This document shows, piece after piece, positions 8,796-18,043 of a DNA stretch of 58,215 bases (within the stretch, counting starts at the first letter, position 1; the number at the start of each line of letters is the position of its first letter). The DNA comes from Candidatus Brockarchaeota archaeon (lineage in GTDB: Archaea; Thermoproteota; EX4484-205; JAAOZP01). A program made the translations under genes and the position numbers. Where the stretch lies: NCBI GenBank assembly GCA_017601345.1, contig JAFNIT010000001.1, positions 76,835-135,049 on the forward strand, in the 5' to 3' direction. Under the pieces are notes generated by a model that saw only the letters and a list, made by a program, of their open reading frames with translations, was not told where the DNA came from and made no database searches.

Positions 8796-9500
8796 CTACT
8801 TCGCTTCTTCGTAATATTTCTTCACTTCGTCATAGCTTAGGACCCTGAACCTCTTGTCATCCGTCCTGATTATTCCAATCCTAAGCCTATCCGGAGCCAC
8901 TTCATCCTTCAAAACCTCGATACTGCCCCTGATCCCCATTGTTATAGCCTCGTCCAGGCTTGTGCTTATCGAGTAGTTGTTCCTAAAGTATTTGAGTATG
9001 TCCTCTCTCCCAATGCCGATTGCCGATGCAAAATACTTGAAGTATATGCCGGTAGGGTCTAATTGGTAGAGGCTGGCGCCAAGCATGTCGACACCGCCTA
9101 TAAGCATAGAAATGCCGAAGGGTCTCATACCCGCGTGCTGAGTATATGCTTGAACAGTATTGCTCAGCTTTCTCACAAGATACTCCACATCCATGGGCTC
9201 ATCGTACAAGAGCCTGTTTATCTGTGCCTCATTCCTAGCATACTCTACAAGAAGCCTAGCATCCGAGTTAAAGCCTGCAACTACAGTTGCTATGTGCTCA
9301 TCTATCTGAAAGAGTTTCTGGCTGAAAGTCCTATCTTGAAGCATGTCTATCCTCTTCTCTATGCCTGCAAGCACAATACCTTCCTCGACCTGAATACCCC
9401 ACGCCGTAGGACTATTGTTAACCATAACCATGGCATAGTCGACCTGGAGTATTCTCCCGTCGGGCGAAAAACCGTACATTCGTTCGTAGCCTGGTATCAT
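8796..9500 (-). CDS. psmA: Proteasome alpha subunit
   Basis: The alpha subunit forms the outer rings of the 20S proteasome and binds the regulatory ATPases. The 234-residue protein has the diagnostic alpha N-terminus (YERMYGFSPDGRILQVDYA), which forms the gate helix, followed by the Ntn-hydrolase fold without a catalytic N-terminal threonine. Landmarks are GMRPFGISMLIGG and YQLDPTGIYFKYFA. Unlike the usual superoperon, the upstream Pop5 gene is not adjacent: about 1.4 kb of non-coding and degraded sequence separates them. Its proteolytic beta partners are encoded at 38.6 and 43.3 kb in this window. Confidence 0.97.
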   Translation of the reverse strand: MIPGYERMYGFSPDGRILQVDYAMVMVNNSPTAWGIQVEEGIVLAGIEKRIDMLQDRTFSQKLFQIDEHIATVVAGFNSDARLLVEYARNEAQINRLLYDEPMDVEYLVRKLSNTVQAYTQHAGMRPFGISMLIGGVDMLGASLYQLDPTGIYFKYFASAIGIGREDILKYFRNNYSISTSLDEAITMGIRGSIEVLKDEVAPDRLRIGIIRTDDKRFRVLSYDEVKKYYEEAK

Positions 9501-10480
9501 AACTTCCTCTGGATAAGCAGTTAATCGACTCCTTATAATCTTTGCTCTGTTTGGGTAACGAGGAGACAGGCGGTTTTACTACGGCAACGAATGGGGCGAC
9601 GTAGTAGTATCTCTATCAATTTTTAATCAGACTCCATATCTTTGAAGATCCGCCTTTCAATACAAGGATTTATCTTAGATTCTCTAAAATGCATATGGCC
9701 TCTCTATCGAACCATCTCCTTACTATTGTACTCCACATCTTGAAATCCTTATTACTGCTAATGCATATTGGGTCATGCTTTTTATTTTCCCATTGAGGCT
9801 CGAATTAATATTTAAGGAGAATGTCAGGATAAGTACTACAGTGATATCTTTCATCTTAGTCATTCCGCCCCCTATGCTTAATCAGGAGGCAAGCTGTAAT
9901 AATACTCACAAGTATTATTTGGAACGGAATATATTGCCCACATGGAGGACTTTCTCTCCTTCAATTAGGACCTTAGGATCAATAAGTGGAATTATCCATA
10001 TGCTATCTCATCTATTATACGTATAGTCTTCTATCACCTACTCCATCACCATCTATATCAGTTAGTTCCATGTAATCGTCCAATAGTTTCCTCCAATATA
10101 TTTCCCCCGCACTATATTTCTCCCCTCGTGCTTCTCTATGTTCTACTTTACTCAGATAAAACATGGCGCCAAAAGCTTCACAGTTCTTCGCCTTTAGAGT
10201 AAAAATGCCATGGACTAATATCTATCTTATTGTTATTGTGTTATGTTATAAAAGAAGTCATTGTGGATTAAATTGTCTTTTGCAAAGCCGAGTTTTACTC
10301 CTTTTTACCCCTGGTTGGTTATTTCGTATTATGCAGCCCGTAACCGTAATTATTGAAGCCTTACAGTTAACGATAAGAGTGTTATTAGTTGGAGAAAATT
10401 GCTTTATTCTAAGGAAAGACGCCTTCTCATCATTTAATTTTATTCCACTAACTATTATATATTTATGAATTATTACATAT
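9501..10480. other. AT-rich intergenic region between PsmA and a gene remnant
   Basis: Almost 1 kb without a credible gene. Open frames of 83 and 101 codons on the plus strand (9775-10026, 10163-10468) have no recognisable motifs and are rich in Ile, Leu and Cys from AT-rich DNA. On the minus strand a short frame around 9860-9770 begins like a secreted or membrane protein (MTKMKDITVVLILTFSL) but stops quickly. I looked for a structured RNA such as RNase P RNA and saw none. The region probably is a degraded insertion. Confidence 0.4.
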
Positions 10481-10970
10481 TTATTTTATTATGACTGCAT
10501 CAAAAGTAGAGGATAAGCAGATGTCATGACCAATGTTATTGTAGGATTTGTAGTCTGTTATCGTTGTATTCTTCGATACATCAACCTCGACGCCTCCCTC
10601 TACGAGGCCAATCCACCGCGTCAGGGCGTTACTATTATATATTGTGTAACGTGCCACTACAACATTTGAAGAATTGTAAACCATGATTTCGTATTTGTTG
10701 TTTCTAAAGACACATTTCTCAATCATCCCGTTTCTCACGCTCTCTAATTCATTCAATACATTTGGCATTCATATTCGCTTTTTACTTCCATTCCCTATCA
10801 GACGGCTCCTTAAGACGAAGTAAGCGTTTGTGTACCTTGTATAGATCCCATGCCTTTAGGTGCATCTATCCTCCAGCCCTCTATCACGTAGGAGGGTCAT
10901 CCTTGGTTCCTTTTCCACCAGTAACGCCGTGCTCGGCGTCAAACATCTTGTCCCGTAAATGCTCATGCAG
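10481..10970 (-). pseudogene. Remnant of a NosD-like parallel beta-helix protein
   Basis: On the minus strand three pieces in different frames read like one right-handed beta-helix protein of the NosD/PKD-type surface protein group: GVTGGKGTKDDP, then after a frame change YVIEGWRIDAPKG (the typical opening GTxxDPYVIEGWxIDA), then an open 95-codon piece (10768-10481) with helix-rung repeats such as CVFRNNKYEIMVYNSSNV and TTITDYKSYNNIGHDI. Stops and frameshifts interrupt it and both a signal peptide and most rungs are missing, so I call it a pseudogene. In known proteins these domains sit in extracellular polysaccharide- or surface-binding proteins. It lies inside the otherwise conserved Pop5-PsmA gene pair. 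Confidence 0.65.
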
Positions 10971-11264
10971 CTATGCGCCATGTTTATTGGAACAGAACTT
11001 GCGGATGGCCTTCTTCATTGTTCCTGAAACACCGATTATTATTGCCTTAGGAACCTGGGTATTATTAGGATTTTCGAAGAGAAGCCTGAGGGCAGGGACA
11101 GCTTTATGTGGGCACTTTACGATGATGATCCCATTATACTCGCGGACTATTTTAAAACGGAAGCTTGGATTGATGCTGTGAGCGTCTTTAAGCGTCTTGA
11201 TCAACTCTTCACGGTTCTTAACCTTAAATACTACGTATCTTGTTTTATATTCTTTTACTGGCAT
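10971..11264 (-). CDS. rnp2: Ribonuclease P protein component 2 (Pop5)
   Basis: Pop5 is a protein cofactor of archaeal RNase P, pairing with Rpp30 to support the catalytic RNA in 5' tRNA maturation. The 97-residue protein has the ferredoxin-like Pop5 pattern: YKTRYVVFKV strand, a helix, FRFKIVREYNGIIIVKCPHKAVPALRL core region and the conserved end SGTMKKAIRKF. Many archaea place this gene just before psmA; here the order is kept but a degraded gene has been inserted between. The Rpp30 gene is not upstream. Confidence 0.85.
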   Translation of the reverse strand: MPVKEYKTRYVVFKVKNREELIKTLKDAHSINPSFRFKIVREYNGIIIVKCPHKAVPALRLLFENPNNTQVPKAIIIGVSGTMKKAIRKFCSNKHGA

Positions 11265-11346
11265 AGTCCTATATTATTTGCTTCTAACTCAAGGAGATAA
11301 ACCTATATAGTGAGAATGAGAATCCACGTTAAGTAAGAAAAGAGAA

Positions 11347-13800
11347 ATGGAAGAAAGGAAGGGGCTGATATTAGTCTCTGCCTCCTACGACGGAGACAAT
11401 AGAAGGGTTTTGCTTAAACTATATGATCCGGAGAAGCAGGAGATGGTGATTATCCCATCTAACGAGGATCATCAGCCATATTTGTTAACCGATTTAAGCA
11501 TAGAAGAATTGATGAGCAACCAGCAGTTAATTAATCATCACGGCTTTGATAGGATTGAGGAAGTTAAGAAGTACGATCTGCTTGAAGATGAAGAGAGGTT
11601 TTTCAGGAAAGTTGTTGCAAAAGACCCTCTTTCGATAGGAGGAACTGCAACCTCCATAAGGGAGATATTGGGAAGAACTTGGGAAGCAGATATTCACTAC
11701 ACCTGGTGCTACATATACGATACTGGTAAGAAGCTTGGGCTCTATTACGATATAGTAGATGGAAGACTTGTTGAAAGACGTTTGGAAACAGTACTTGAAG
11801 AAGCCGTCAAGCCACCGGAATCCGAATACCCGGAGATAAGAGAGCTCATCGAGATGCTGAATCAGCCGATACCCTTCATGAAGCTTTCCTCACTCGACAT
11901 AGAAGTAAAGCCTCCTGGTCCCAATCATGTTCCTGATGCTAGTAAGGCAGAGGACCCGATAATTTCCGTCGCTTTCAAATCCAACACGGAAGAAAACAAG
12001 GTTTATGTTCTTGACGATTTCGACGGAGAGGAATACGATGGGGTTAAGAAAATAATCCATGTCTCAAGTGAAGAGAAGCTTTTGAAAGAAGTGTTTAAGG
12101 AAATAAGGAAATACCCATTCATAGTGACTTTTAACGGTGACAAATTCGACCTTCTCTATCTGTATAATAGGGCTGGCAAGCTATCGTTAAATGAGAAAGT
12201 CCCGTTAGAAAAAGGCAGGGACTATGTTGACCTTACCGAGGGGGTTCACATAGATCTATACAGGGTTTTCTTCAACAAGTCGATACAAAACTATGCTTAC
12301 GGAGGAGTCTACAAGGAGGTAACCCTAGATGCTATCGGCAGAGCTTTGCTCGGCAAGGGGAAAGTAGCTCTTACTGAAGAGATTTGGATGCTGAAGCCGA
12401 GGGAGCTTGCTGAGTACTGTTTCAGAGACGCTGAAATAACTTTCGACTTGATAGCTAATAGGGACTATCTTCTACTCAAGCTCCTCATACTCTTCATGAG
12501 GATAAGCAGGCTGCCTATGGAGGATGTTGTTAGGCACGGTGTCTCCACGTGGATTAAAAGCATGCTCTTAAGTTTACATAGAAAAAACAATTACCTGATA
12601 CCCAGGCAGGAGGATATCTTACAGCTTAAGAGCGAGAAGAAGTCTGAGGCAATCATAAAGGGCAAGAAGTATAGGGGGGCAATAGTGCTTGAGCCAAAGC
12701 CAGGGCTATACTTTAACCTCGTAATACTTGACTTCGCATCCCTATACCCGAGCATAATAATGAATTTCAATATAAGTTATGAGACTGTTAGATGCAAACA
12801 CGAGGAATGTAAAAGCAATACTCCAATGAATTCTCCGCACTGGATATGCGTGAAGAGAAGAGGAATAGAGAGCTCTATAATAGGTGCTTTGAGAGAACTC
12901 CGTGTGAAATACTACCAGCCTCTTTCCAAGAAAGCTGAAACTGCGGAGAAGCGTGCTTTCTACGACGTTGTGCAGAGAGCGATAAAGGTTTTCATAAACG
13001 CTAGTTACGGAGTCATGGGGGCAGACACTTTTCATTTCTACGCTCCTTCAGCAGCCGAGACAGTAACCTGGATAGGGAGAGGAATCTTCACTGAGCTTGT
13101 TGAAACTGCAAATAACCTTGGCATAGAGGTTGTCTACGGAGATACTGATTCTATATTCCTGAGAGACCCCAAGCCTGAGGAGGTTGAAAAGCTCATCGAG
13201 TTCGTGAGGAACAAGTATAATATTGAGCTTAACATCGACAAGATTTACAGGTACGGGGTTTTCAGCCAGCGTAAGAAGAATTACTTGGGAGTTACTGAAG
13301 ACGGTAACGTAGATATAAAGGGTCTTGTTGGGAAGAAGAGTTCAACACCAAAGTTCGTAAAACAGGCTTTTCACGATATGATTAACGTGCTTAGCAAGGT
13401 TAGAAACGAGGAGGAGTTTAACACGGCTGTTGCCAGCATAAAGAATATGATAAACGAGTATGTTGAGAAACTTGTTAACCGGCAACTTAGCCTGGAGGAG
13501 CTTGCTTTCGACGTAATGTTAAGCAAGCCTTTAAACGATTACGAGAAGAGCACGCCGCAGCACGTTAAAGCAGCGAAACAGCTTGAGAGAGAATTAGGAG
13601 TCAAAGCTAGGGCTGGCGACATAATATCTTATGTTAAGGTTAAGAATGGCGTTAAGCCTGTTAAACTAGCTCGGATAGAAGAGATAGACTTGGATAAGTA
13701 TCTGGAAGTCATGAAAGCCACTTTCGAACAGGTTCTTGACCCCTTGGGTATAGAGATAGAGCCCCCTAGGAAGAGCCTAAAGCTTAAAGACTTCATGTGA
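11347..13800 (+). CDS. polB1: DNA polymerase, family B
   Basis: This is a family B DNA-dependent DNA polymerase with 3'-5' exonuclease. In order: exonuclease motif I SSLDIEVK (near residue 180), motif II TFNGDKFDLLYL, motif III YCFRDAEIT; polymerase motif A DFASLYPSIIM (near 461), motif B KVFINASYGVMG and motif C VYGDTDSIFL (near 596). All catalytic aspartates are present, so it should be active. Length 817 residues is normal, and no intein interrupts motifs A or C, which are common intein sites. It ends four bases inside the first possible start of the next gene. With the PolD subunit at 924-2402, the cell has both archaeal replicative polymerase families. Confidence 0.97.
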   Translation: MEERKGLILVSASYDGDNRRVLLKLYDPEKQEMVIIPSNEDHQPYLLTDLSIEELMSNQQLINHHGFDRIEEVKKYDLLEDEERFFRKVVAKDPLSIGGTATSIREILGRTWEADIHYTWCYIYDTGKKLGLYYDIVDGRLVERRLETVLEEAVKPPESEYPEIRELIEMLNQPIPFMKLSSLDIEVKPPGPNHVPDASKAEDPIISVAFKSNTEENKVYVLDDFDGEEYDGVKKIIHVSSEEKLLKEVFKEIRKYPFIVTFNGDKFDLLYLYNRAGKLSLNEKVPLEKGRDYVDLTEGVHIDLYRVFFNKSIQNYAYGGVYKEVTLDAIGRALLGKGKVALTEEIWMLKPRELAEYCFRDAEITFDLIANRDYLLLKLLILFMRISRLPMEDVVRHGVSTWIKSMLLSLHRKNNYLIPRQEDILQLKSEKKSEAIIKGKKYRGAIVLEPKPGLYFNLVILDFASLYPSIIMNFNISYETVRCKHEECKSNTPMNSPHWICVKRRGIESSIIGALRELRVKYYQPLSKKAETAEKRAFYDVVQRAIKVFINASYGVMGADTFHFYAPSAAETVTWIGRGIFTELVETANNLGIEVVYGDTDSIFLRDPKPEEVEKLIEFVRNKYNIELNIDKIYRYGVFSQRKKNYLGVTEDGNVDIKGLVGKKSSTPKFVKQAFHDMINVLSKVRNEEEFNTAVASIKNMINEYVEKLVNRQLSLEELAFDVMLSKPLNDYEKSTPQHVKAAKQLERELGVKARAGDIISYVKVKNGVKPVKLARIEEIDLDKYLEVMKATFEQVLDPLGIEIEPPRKSLKLKDFM

Positions 13801-13829
13801 ATGTGAAAGTAACGGGGAGAGTAGTAAGC

Positions 13830-14777
13830 ATGGTAGGAAAACCACGTGTCATAGTCATTGGAGCAGGAGGTTTCGGGAAGAATCATGTAAGAGTCCTTGC
13901 AGAACTCGGGAGTCTTGGAGGCGTGTGTGATGTAGATAAGGAGAGAGCTAGTGCCTACGGGAAGCTTTACAACGTCCCTTATTACGTAAATGTTTCCGAA
14001 ATACCTGAAAACACCTACGAGGGGGCAGTTGTTTCCACGCCCACTTCGACACACAAGGAGGTGGCGATGCAGCTAGCATTGAAAAATGTGAAACATCTTC
14101 TCATCGAGAAACCTTTCACACCTACCGTCAAGGATGCGCTTGAACTCATTAGTTTTCTGAAAAATAGGAATGTTAAGATTATGGTTGGATTTATTGAAAG
14201 GTTCAATCCTGCTGCAAGAATGGTCAAGAGATATATTGAGGAAGGGGCTTTAGGCGAGGTGATCATGGCTTCGGCAACGAGAGTCAGAAGATGGCCTGAG
14301 AGAATTGCTGATTCAGGAGTCCTCTTAGACACTGCGATACACGACATAGATTTGATGAGATACTTTTTCTCGGAGGACCCGGTTAAAGTATATGCTAAGA
14401 TGGGGAAATCCATGCACAGGGTTCATGAAGATTATGCTACAATAGTCTTAACCTTCCCAAGCGGGGGAATGGCCATAATTAAGGCGAACTGGTTAACTCC
14501 CTACAAGATAAGGAGCATAGAGGTAATAGGGTCTGAAGGAGTGGTTGAAGCCGACTTGGTTACGCAACAAGTAACCCTAAGCTCTAAGAATGATAGGATA
14601 ACCCCGTTCTCCGAGTGGAGTGAGCCTTTACGTTATGAGTTAAAACATTTCATAGAATGCATAGTTAATGACGTAAACCCCAGTCCCGGGGAGGAGGATG
14701 CTGTAAAAGCTCTTAAAATAGTCGAAGCCAGTTTAAAATCCTCCGTAACTGGGAATTCCGTAGATATTGGCACGTAA
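13830..14777 (+). CDS. Gfo/Idh/MocA family NAD(P)-dependent oxidoreductase
   Basis: The protein has an N-terminal Rossmann domain (RVIVIGAGGFGKNHVRVL, with the GxGxxGxxH fingerprint), the conserved EKPF motif (LIEKPFTP, near residue 90) that holds the catalytic lysine region, and the C-terminal alpha/beta domain with DTAIHDIDLMRYF carrying the active-site histidine. The family reduces or oxidises sugars and other polyols; the substrate cannot be read from sequence. I prefer the ATG at 13830 over an in-frame ATG at 13797 that overlaps the polymerase stop, because GGGGAG lies upstream of it and it starts right before the Rossmann strand. Confidence 0.88.
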   Translation: MVGKPRVIVIGAGGFGKNHVRVLAELGSLGGVCDVDKERASAYGKLYNVPYYVNVSEIPENTYEGAVVSTPTSTHKEVAMQLALKNVKHLLIEKPFTPTVKDALELISFLKNRNVKIMVGFIERFNPAARMVKRYIEEGALGEVIMASATRVRRWPERIADSGVLLDTAIHDIDLMRYFFSEDPVKVYAKMGKSMHRVHEDYATIVLTFPSGGMAIIKANWLTPYKIRSIEVIGSEGVVEADLVTQQVTLSSKNDRITPFSEWSEPLRYELKHFIECIVNDVNPSPGEEDAVKALKIVEASLKSSVTGNSVDIGT

Positions 14778-14812
14778 TCTTTTTAAAAAGCTGTTTGAAG
14801 GGGAGCGTAGTA

Positions 14813-15205
14813 TTGAACTCGGAAGAAAATGCTGGTGAAACAACTCTTAAAAAGAAACTTGTGTCAGGAGGCAAAATGCTTAACCTACTGCCAGGGATAA
14901 TTCTTGCAGCAGCATACTTTTCTGCAAGCATTTTTACAATAGGTGAGGCGTACAACTTGATTGTTGCAGGAGCATTAATAGGCGCCTCCCTATGCATAAG
15001 GTGTGTTTCCGATACAGCGTTTAAGCGGGTTGTGCGATACATGTTTTTAACAGGGATTACGATGGGGGTTGCCGGAGTTTCTCCACCACTGTATTTCGCG
15101 ATTGTTCAGGGAATAATTTCCTCGACGGAGTTAATCTTAAGCGTAATCTGCATTATCCTGACTGTAATAACTCTTGCCATAGTTAGGCATCGAAAAATGC
15201 TCTGA
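14813..15205 (+). CDS. Small integral membrane protein of unknown function
   Basis: I do not recognise a family. The protein of about 130 residues has a polar N-terminal tail of some 20 residues (with KKKL) and four hydrophobic segments (about residues 23-45, 47-63, 78-100 and 108-128 from the TTG at 14813), with a short basic C-terminus (RHRKML). The TTG at 14813 follows a GGGGAG ribosome binding site; another TTG at 14795 is possible. It follows the oxidoreductase gene closely and precedes another membrane protein gene, so the three could be cotranscribed. Confidence 0.6.
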   Translation: MNSEENAGETTLKKKLVSGGKMLNLLPGIILAAAYFSASIFTIGEAYNLIVAGALIGASLCIRCVSDTAFKRVVRYMFLTGITMGVAGVSPPLYFAIVQGIISSTELILSVICIILTVITLAIVRHRKML

Positions 15206-15278
15206 GAAACAGGTGAATAACCACTATCGTGATTATGGAAAAAAGTTAATTACCACCTGAGTACATCATTTATGGAAA

Positions 15279-15731
15279 TTGAATAAATCGAATATCCTAG
15301 CAGCAGGCGTTTTACTTATAGCATTGGGACTATATCTTCAAAGCACTCAGGGAATGATTAGGGAAACCATAGTAAATAACATTGGTGAAAACACATTCAT
15401 ATCGCTTGCAACTCTCCTTTTTTGGATTGGCTTGATAGTGGTGATAATTTCGATATTGATTAAGCCGAAGAGGCGGAAAATACTAATTCCTGCAGAAGCT
15501 GTTGAAGAGGCCCCCTACGGAGCTCAGGAAGAGGCGGAAACGGGTGAAGTAGAAACGGAACAAGCGTACGAGGAAACCACGCCCGAGGAGATTGTTGAAG
15601 AGCCCCTTAGGGAGGAAGAAGAGGAAGAGCCTAAGAAAATTAGTGAAGTAATCGGCTTCTGCCCAAGGTGTGGAGCTCCTGTTACCGAAGGAATAAGATA
15701 CTGTAGGAAGTGCGGTTTAAAACTGAAGTGA
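15279..15731 (+). CDS. Membrane protein with C-terminal zinc ribbon
   Basis: This 150-residue protein has two hydrophobic helices (about residues 5-21 and 40-62), a basic stop-transfer stretch (KPKRRK), a long acidic linker rich in Glu (about residues 70-118) and a C-terminal zinc ribbon, CPRCGAPV...YCRKCGLKLK, with two CxxC pairs. Such proteins are common in archaea, with the ribbon facing the cytoplasm, but their roles are mostly unknown. The acidic spacer may act as a flexible tether. The start is TTG at 15279. Confidence 0.7.
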   Translation: MNKSNILAAGVLLIALGLYLQSTQGMIRETIVNNIGENTFISLATLLFWIGLIVVIISILIKPKRRKILIPAEAVEEAPYGAQEEAETGEVETEQAYEETTPEEIVEEPLREEEEEEPKKISEVIGFCPRCGAPVTEGIRYCRKCGLKLK

Positions 15732-15773
15732 AGAGTTAATTTTATAAGGGTAAAATAATTCTCATAGTAGGAA

Positions 15774-16835
15774 TTGGGAAAAATAAAGGTAGCAATAGCC
15801 GGAGTAGGTAATTGCGCATCAGCCCTAGTCCAAGGAGTCCATTATTATAAGGAGAGAGGAGAGCAAATCGGCTTAGCGCATCCCGACGTAGGGGGATATC
15901 GACCGGAGGATATAGAGTTCGTAGCAGCATTCGACGTAGACCGTAGGAAGGTCGGTAAGGATTTGAGTGAAGCAATATTCGAGAAGCCGAATAACACTAT
16001 CAGGTTCCAAGAAATCCCTAAGCTTGGAGTAACTGTGAAGAAGGGCCCTGTTCTAGATGGAGTAGGCAGATACTTGAAAGAAGTTATAAGGTTTTCTGAA
16101 GATAGTGATGTTGACGTCGTTGAGGAGTTGAAGTCTTCCGGAGCGGAAGTCTTAATAAACTATCTCCCCGTGGGGAGTGAGAAGGGAAGCAGGTTCTATG
16201 CTCAATCAGCCTTGGAGGCGGGTGTAGCATTCATCAACGCCATGCCGACTTTCATAGCGTCTTCTGAGGATTGGCAGAAGAAGTTTGAAGAAAGAGGACT
16301 GCCGATAGCTGGAGACGATGTGATGAGCCAGCTTGGTGCAACAGTCTTACACAAGACTCTGATCAAACTGCTTGTAGACAGGGGGGTTAAAGTCGACGAG
16401 TCGTATCAGCTCAACATAGGTGGGGACACGGACTTTCTGAATATGCTAGAACAGCAACGACTTGTTTCTAAGAGGGAGAGCAAGACTTCCGCGGTCAGAG
16501 CGATGTCCCCCTATGAGATGCCTCTGAGAATAGGCCCCAGCGACTATATTCCGTTTCTTGAAAACGAGAAGATATGCTACATATGGATTAAAGGTAAATA
16601 CTTTGGGGGAGCGCCCCTAACCATAGATCTTAAGCTCTCAGTAATAGATTCTCCGAACAGTGCGGGAGTCATAATAGACGCTTTAAGAGGAGTTAAAGTA
16701 GCTCTAGACAGGGGTGTAAGCGGGCCTTTGATAAGCGTTTCCGCATACTGTTTCAAGCATCCTCCGGTCCAAATGCCCTATGAAGAAGCCAAGAGAAGGT
16801 TTGAAGAGTTTATAAGAGGAGAACGCGAAAGATAG
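15774..16835 (+). CDS. ino1: Myo-inositol-1-phosphate synthase
   Basis: The enzyme converts glucose 6-phosphate to inositol 1-phosphate using NAD, the first step towards archaetidylinositol lipids and, in hyperthermophiles, the solute di-myo-inositol phosphate. The 353-residue protein has the N-terminal NAD site (VAIAGVGNCASALVQG), the conserved NYLPVGSE and GDDVMSQLGATVLHKTL segments, and the LNIGGDTDFLNM region of the archaeal/actinobacterial short form. The start is TTG at 15774, right where the Rossmann strand begins. The gene is consistent with a thermophile but does not prove it. Confidence 0.93.
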   Translation: MGKIKVAIAGVGNCASALVQGVHYYKERGEQIGLAHPDVGGYRPEDIEFVAAFDVDRRKVGKDLSEAIFEKPNNTIRFQEIPKLGVTVKKGPVLDGVGRYLKEVIRFSEDSDVDVVEELKSSGAEVLINYLPVGSEKGSRFYAQSALEAGVAFINAMPTFIASSEDWQKKFEERGLPIAGDDVMSQLGATVLHKTLIKLLVDRGVKVDESYQLNIGGDTDFLNMLEQQRLVSKRESKTSAVRAMSPYEMPLRIGPSDYIPFLENEKICYIWIKGKYFGGAPLTIDLKLSVIDSPNSAGVIIDALRGVKVALDRGVSGPLISVSAYCFKHPPVQMPYEEAKRRFEEFIRGERER

Positions 16836-16875
16836 CTTCTAAACACTCATTTGTTGCAAAATGGTTTCAGTTCGG

Positions 16876-17304
16876 TCATAAGTTAATACTGAGTTCTACA
16901 ACAGCCTCACAACTGCTTCTCAATCTTTCAACTATATTTCTGTCTATATCTATGGCACTCTTATTGCTTTTGATTCCAACAGTCTTGTCGCAAACATACG
17001 AGCTTTTCCTGAATACCATTGTACGATCATCTTTAAAAGTGAGAGTAGGGTCGCCGTAGCAATAAAACTCGTCTACAAGGTCTCCAACGATTATTTTAAC
17101 GCTTATTTTAACAGGTTTTCTGGCAGCGTTCTTAAAATCTTCCGATAGTGTTCGAGGAGACTTATCTGCGGAGACGATTAGAAAACAGTCTCCAGTCCTT
17201 CTAACTTCAACATCTCTAGTAATAGCCAGCGTAGTTGGGTGAGTAGCTCTTATGTTCTTATGCCCTCTTCCATGAACTGTCTCTATTACCGCATCCATAT
17301 TCAA
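16876..17304 (-). CDS. DUF371 family protein
   Basis: This 142-residue protein matches the archaeal DUF371 pattern: GRGHKNIRATHPTTLAIT at the N-terminus, then a GDCFLIVSADKSPRTLSEDF segment and a beta-rich second half. The function of the family is unknown. The conserved His-rich N-terminal loop (GHxNIxATH) could bind a ligand or metal, but that is only a guess. It is transcribed against its neighbours and converges with the inositol-phosphate synthase gene. Confidence 0.75.
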   Translation of the reverse strand: MNMDAVIETVHGRGHKNIRATHPTTLAITRDVEVRRTGDCFLIVSADKSPRTLSEDFKNAARKPVKISVKIIVGDLVDEFYCYGDPTLTFKDDRTMVFRKSSYVCDKTVGIKSNKSAIDIDRNIVERLRSSCEAVVELSINL

Positions 17305-17355
17305 TTAAAAACGGTTTTATCCTAGATTTAAGAAAATATCGTTCTAGGAAGAAGG

Positions 17356-18042
17356 ATGGAGAATAGTTCAGATCCATATTTTGAAAGGAGAAGGAAGCTT
17401 GTGGAGCAACTCCTTGAAGAAGGAGTAATAAAATCGGAAAAGGTGAAGAATGCGATGCTGAGGGTCCCTAGGCATGAGTTCGTGTGGCCAGACCAGCTAA
17501 AGCATGCTTACGACGATATTCCCCTACCCCTGGGGGATACTAACCAGACGATATCGGCACCCCATATGGTTGCGTTAATGAATGAGCTCCTGGATGTTCA
17601 AGTGGGTGAAAAAATCCTTGAAGTGGGTACCGGCGGAGGGTATCATGCAGCTACCCTAGCTGTTTTAACCTGTCCTACTCTAGATTCTCCAAAGCCCCTG
17701 GTCTTCACGATTGAAATAAACCGTAGGCTGGTCGAGTTTGCGAAAAGAAACCTCTCCAGGCTCGGGTTTGACAAGGTTGTTAAAGTAATAGAGGGAGATG
17801 GGTCGAAGGGCTATTGGGAGGAGGCGCCGTACGATTGTATTTCAGTGACTGCTGCGGCGCCGAGAATCCCTGAGCCACTCATAAAGCAGTTAAAGCCCAA
17901 TGGAAGGATGGTAATACCCGTCCAATCAGAGTTTTTCGAGCAGAACCTACTGCTTGTCAGGAAAGACGAGAAGGGAGAGGTTAGCACAGTTAACATGGGA
18001 CCAGTGATATTTGTCCCGCTTAGGGGAGAATACGGCTTCTAG
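17356..18042 (+). CDS. pcm: Protein-L-isoaspartate O-methyltransferase
   Basis: The enzyme repairs age- and heat-damaged proteins by methylating isoaspartyl residues with S-adenosylmethionine. The 228-residue protein has the family landmarks: RVPRHEFVWP near residue 36, GDTNQTISAPHMVA (substrate loop), the AdoMet-binding EVGTGGGYHAATLA near residue 92, and the GDGSKGYWEEAPYD motif. Length is typical. It converges with FEN1, whose stop codon lies 2 bp after its own stop. Confidence 0.95.
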   Translation: MENSSDPYFERRRKLVEQLLEEGVIKSEKVKNAMLRVPRHEFVWPDQLKHAYDDIPLPLGDTNQTISAPHMVALMNELLDVQVGEKILEVGTGGGYHAATLAVLTCPTLDSPKPLVFTIEINRRLVEFAKRNLSRLGFDKVVKVIEGDGSKGYWEEAPYDCISVTAAAPRIPEPLIKQLKPNGRMVIPVQSEFFEQNLLLVRKDEKGEVSTVNMGPVIFVPLRGEYGF

Positions 18043-18043
18043 T

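Noticed and set aside
9775-10468. Two plus-strand frames of 83 and 101 codons
   Set aside because: No motif, no ribosome binding site, composition of non-coding DNA.
9501-10480. RNase P RNA or another large structured RNA next to Pop5
   Set aside because: The sequence is AT-rich and lacks the conserved P RNA core elements I would expect to see.
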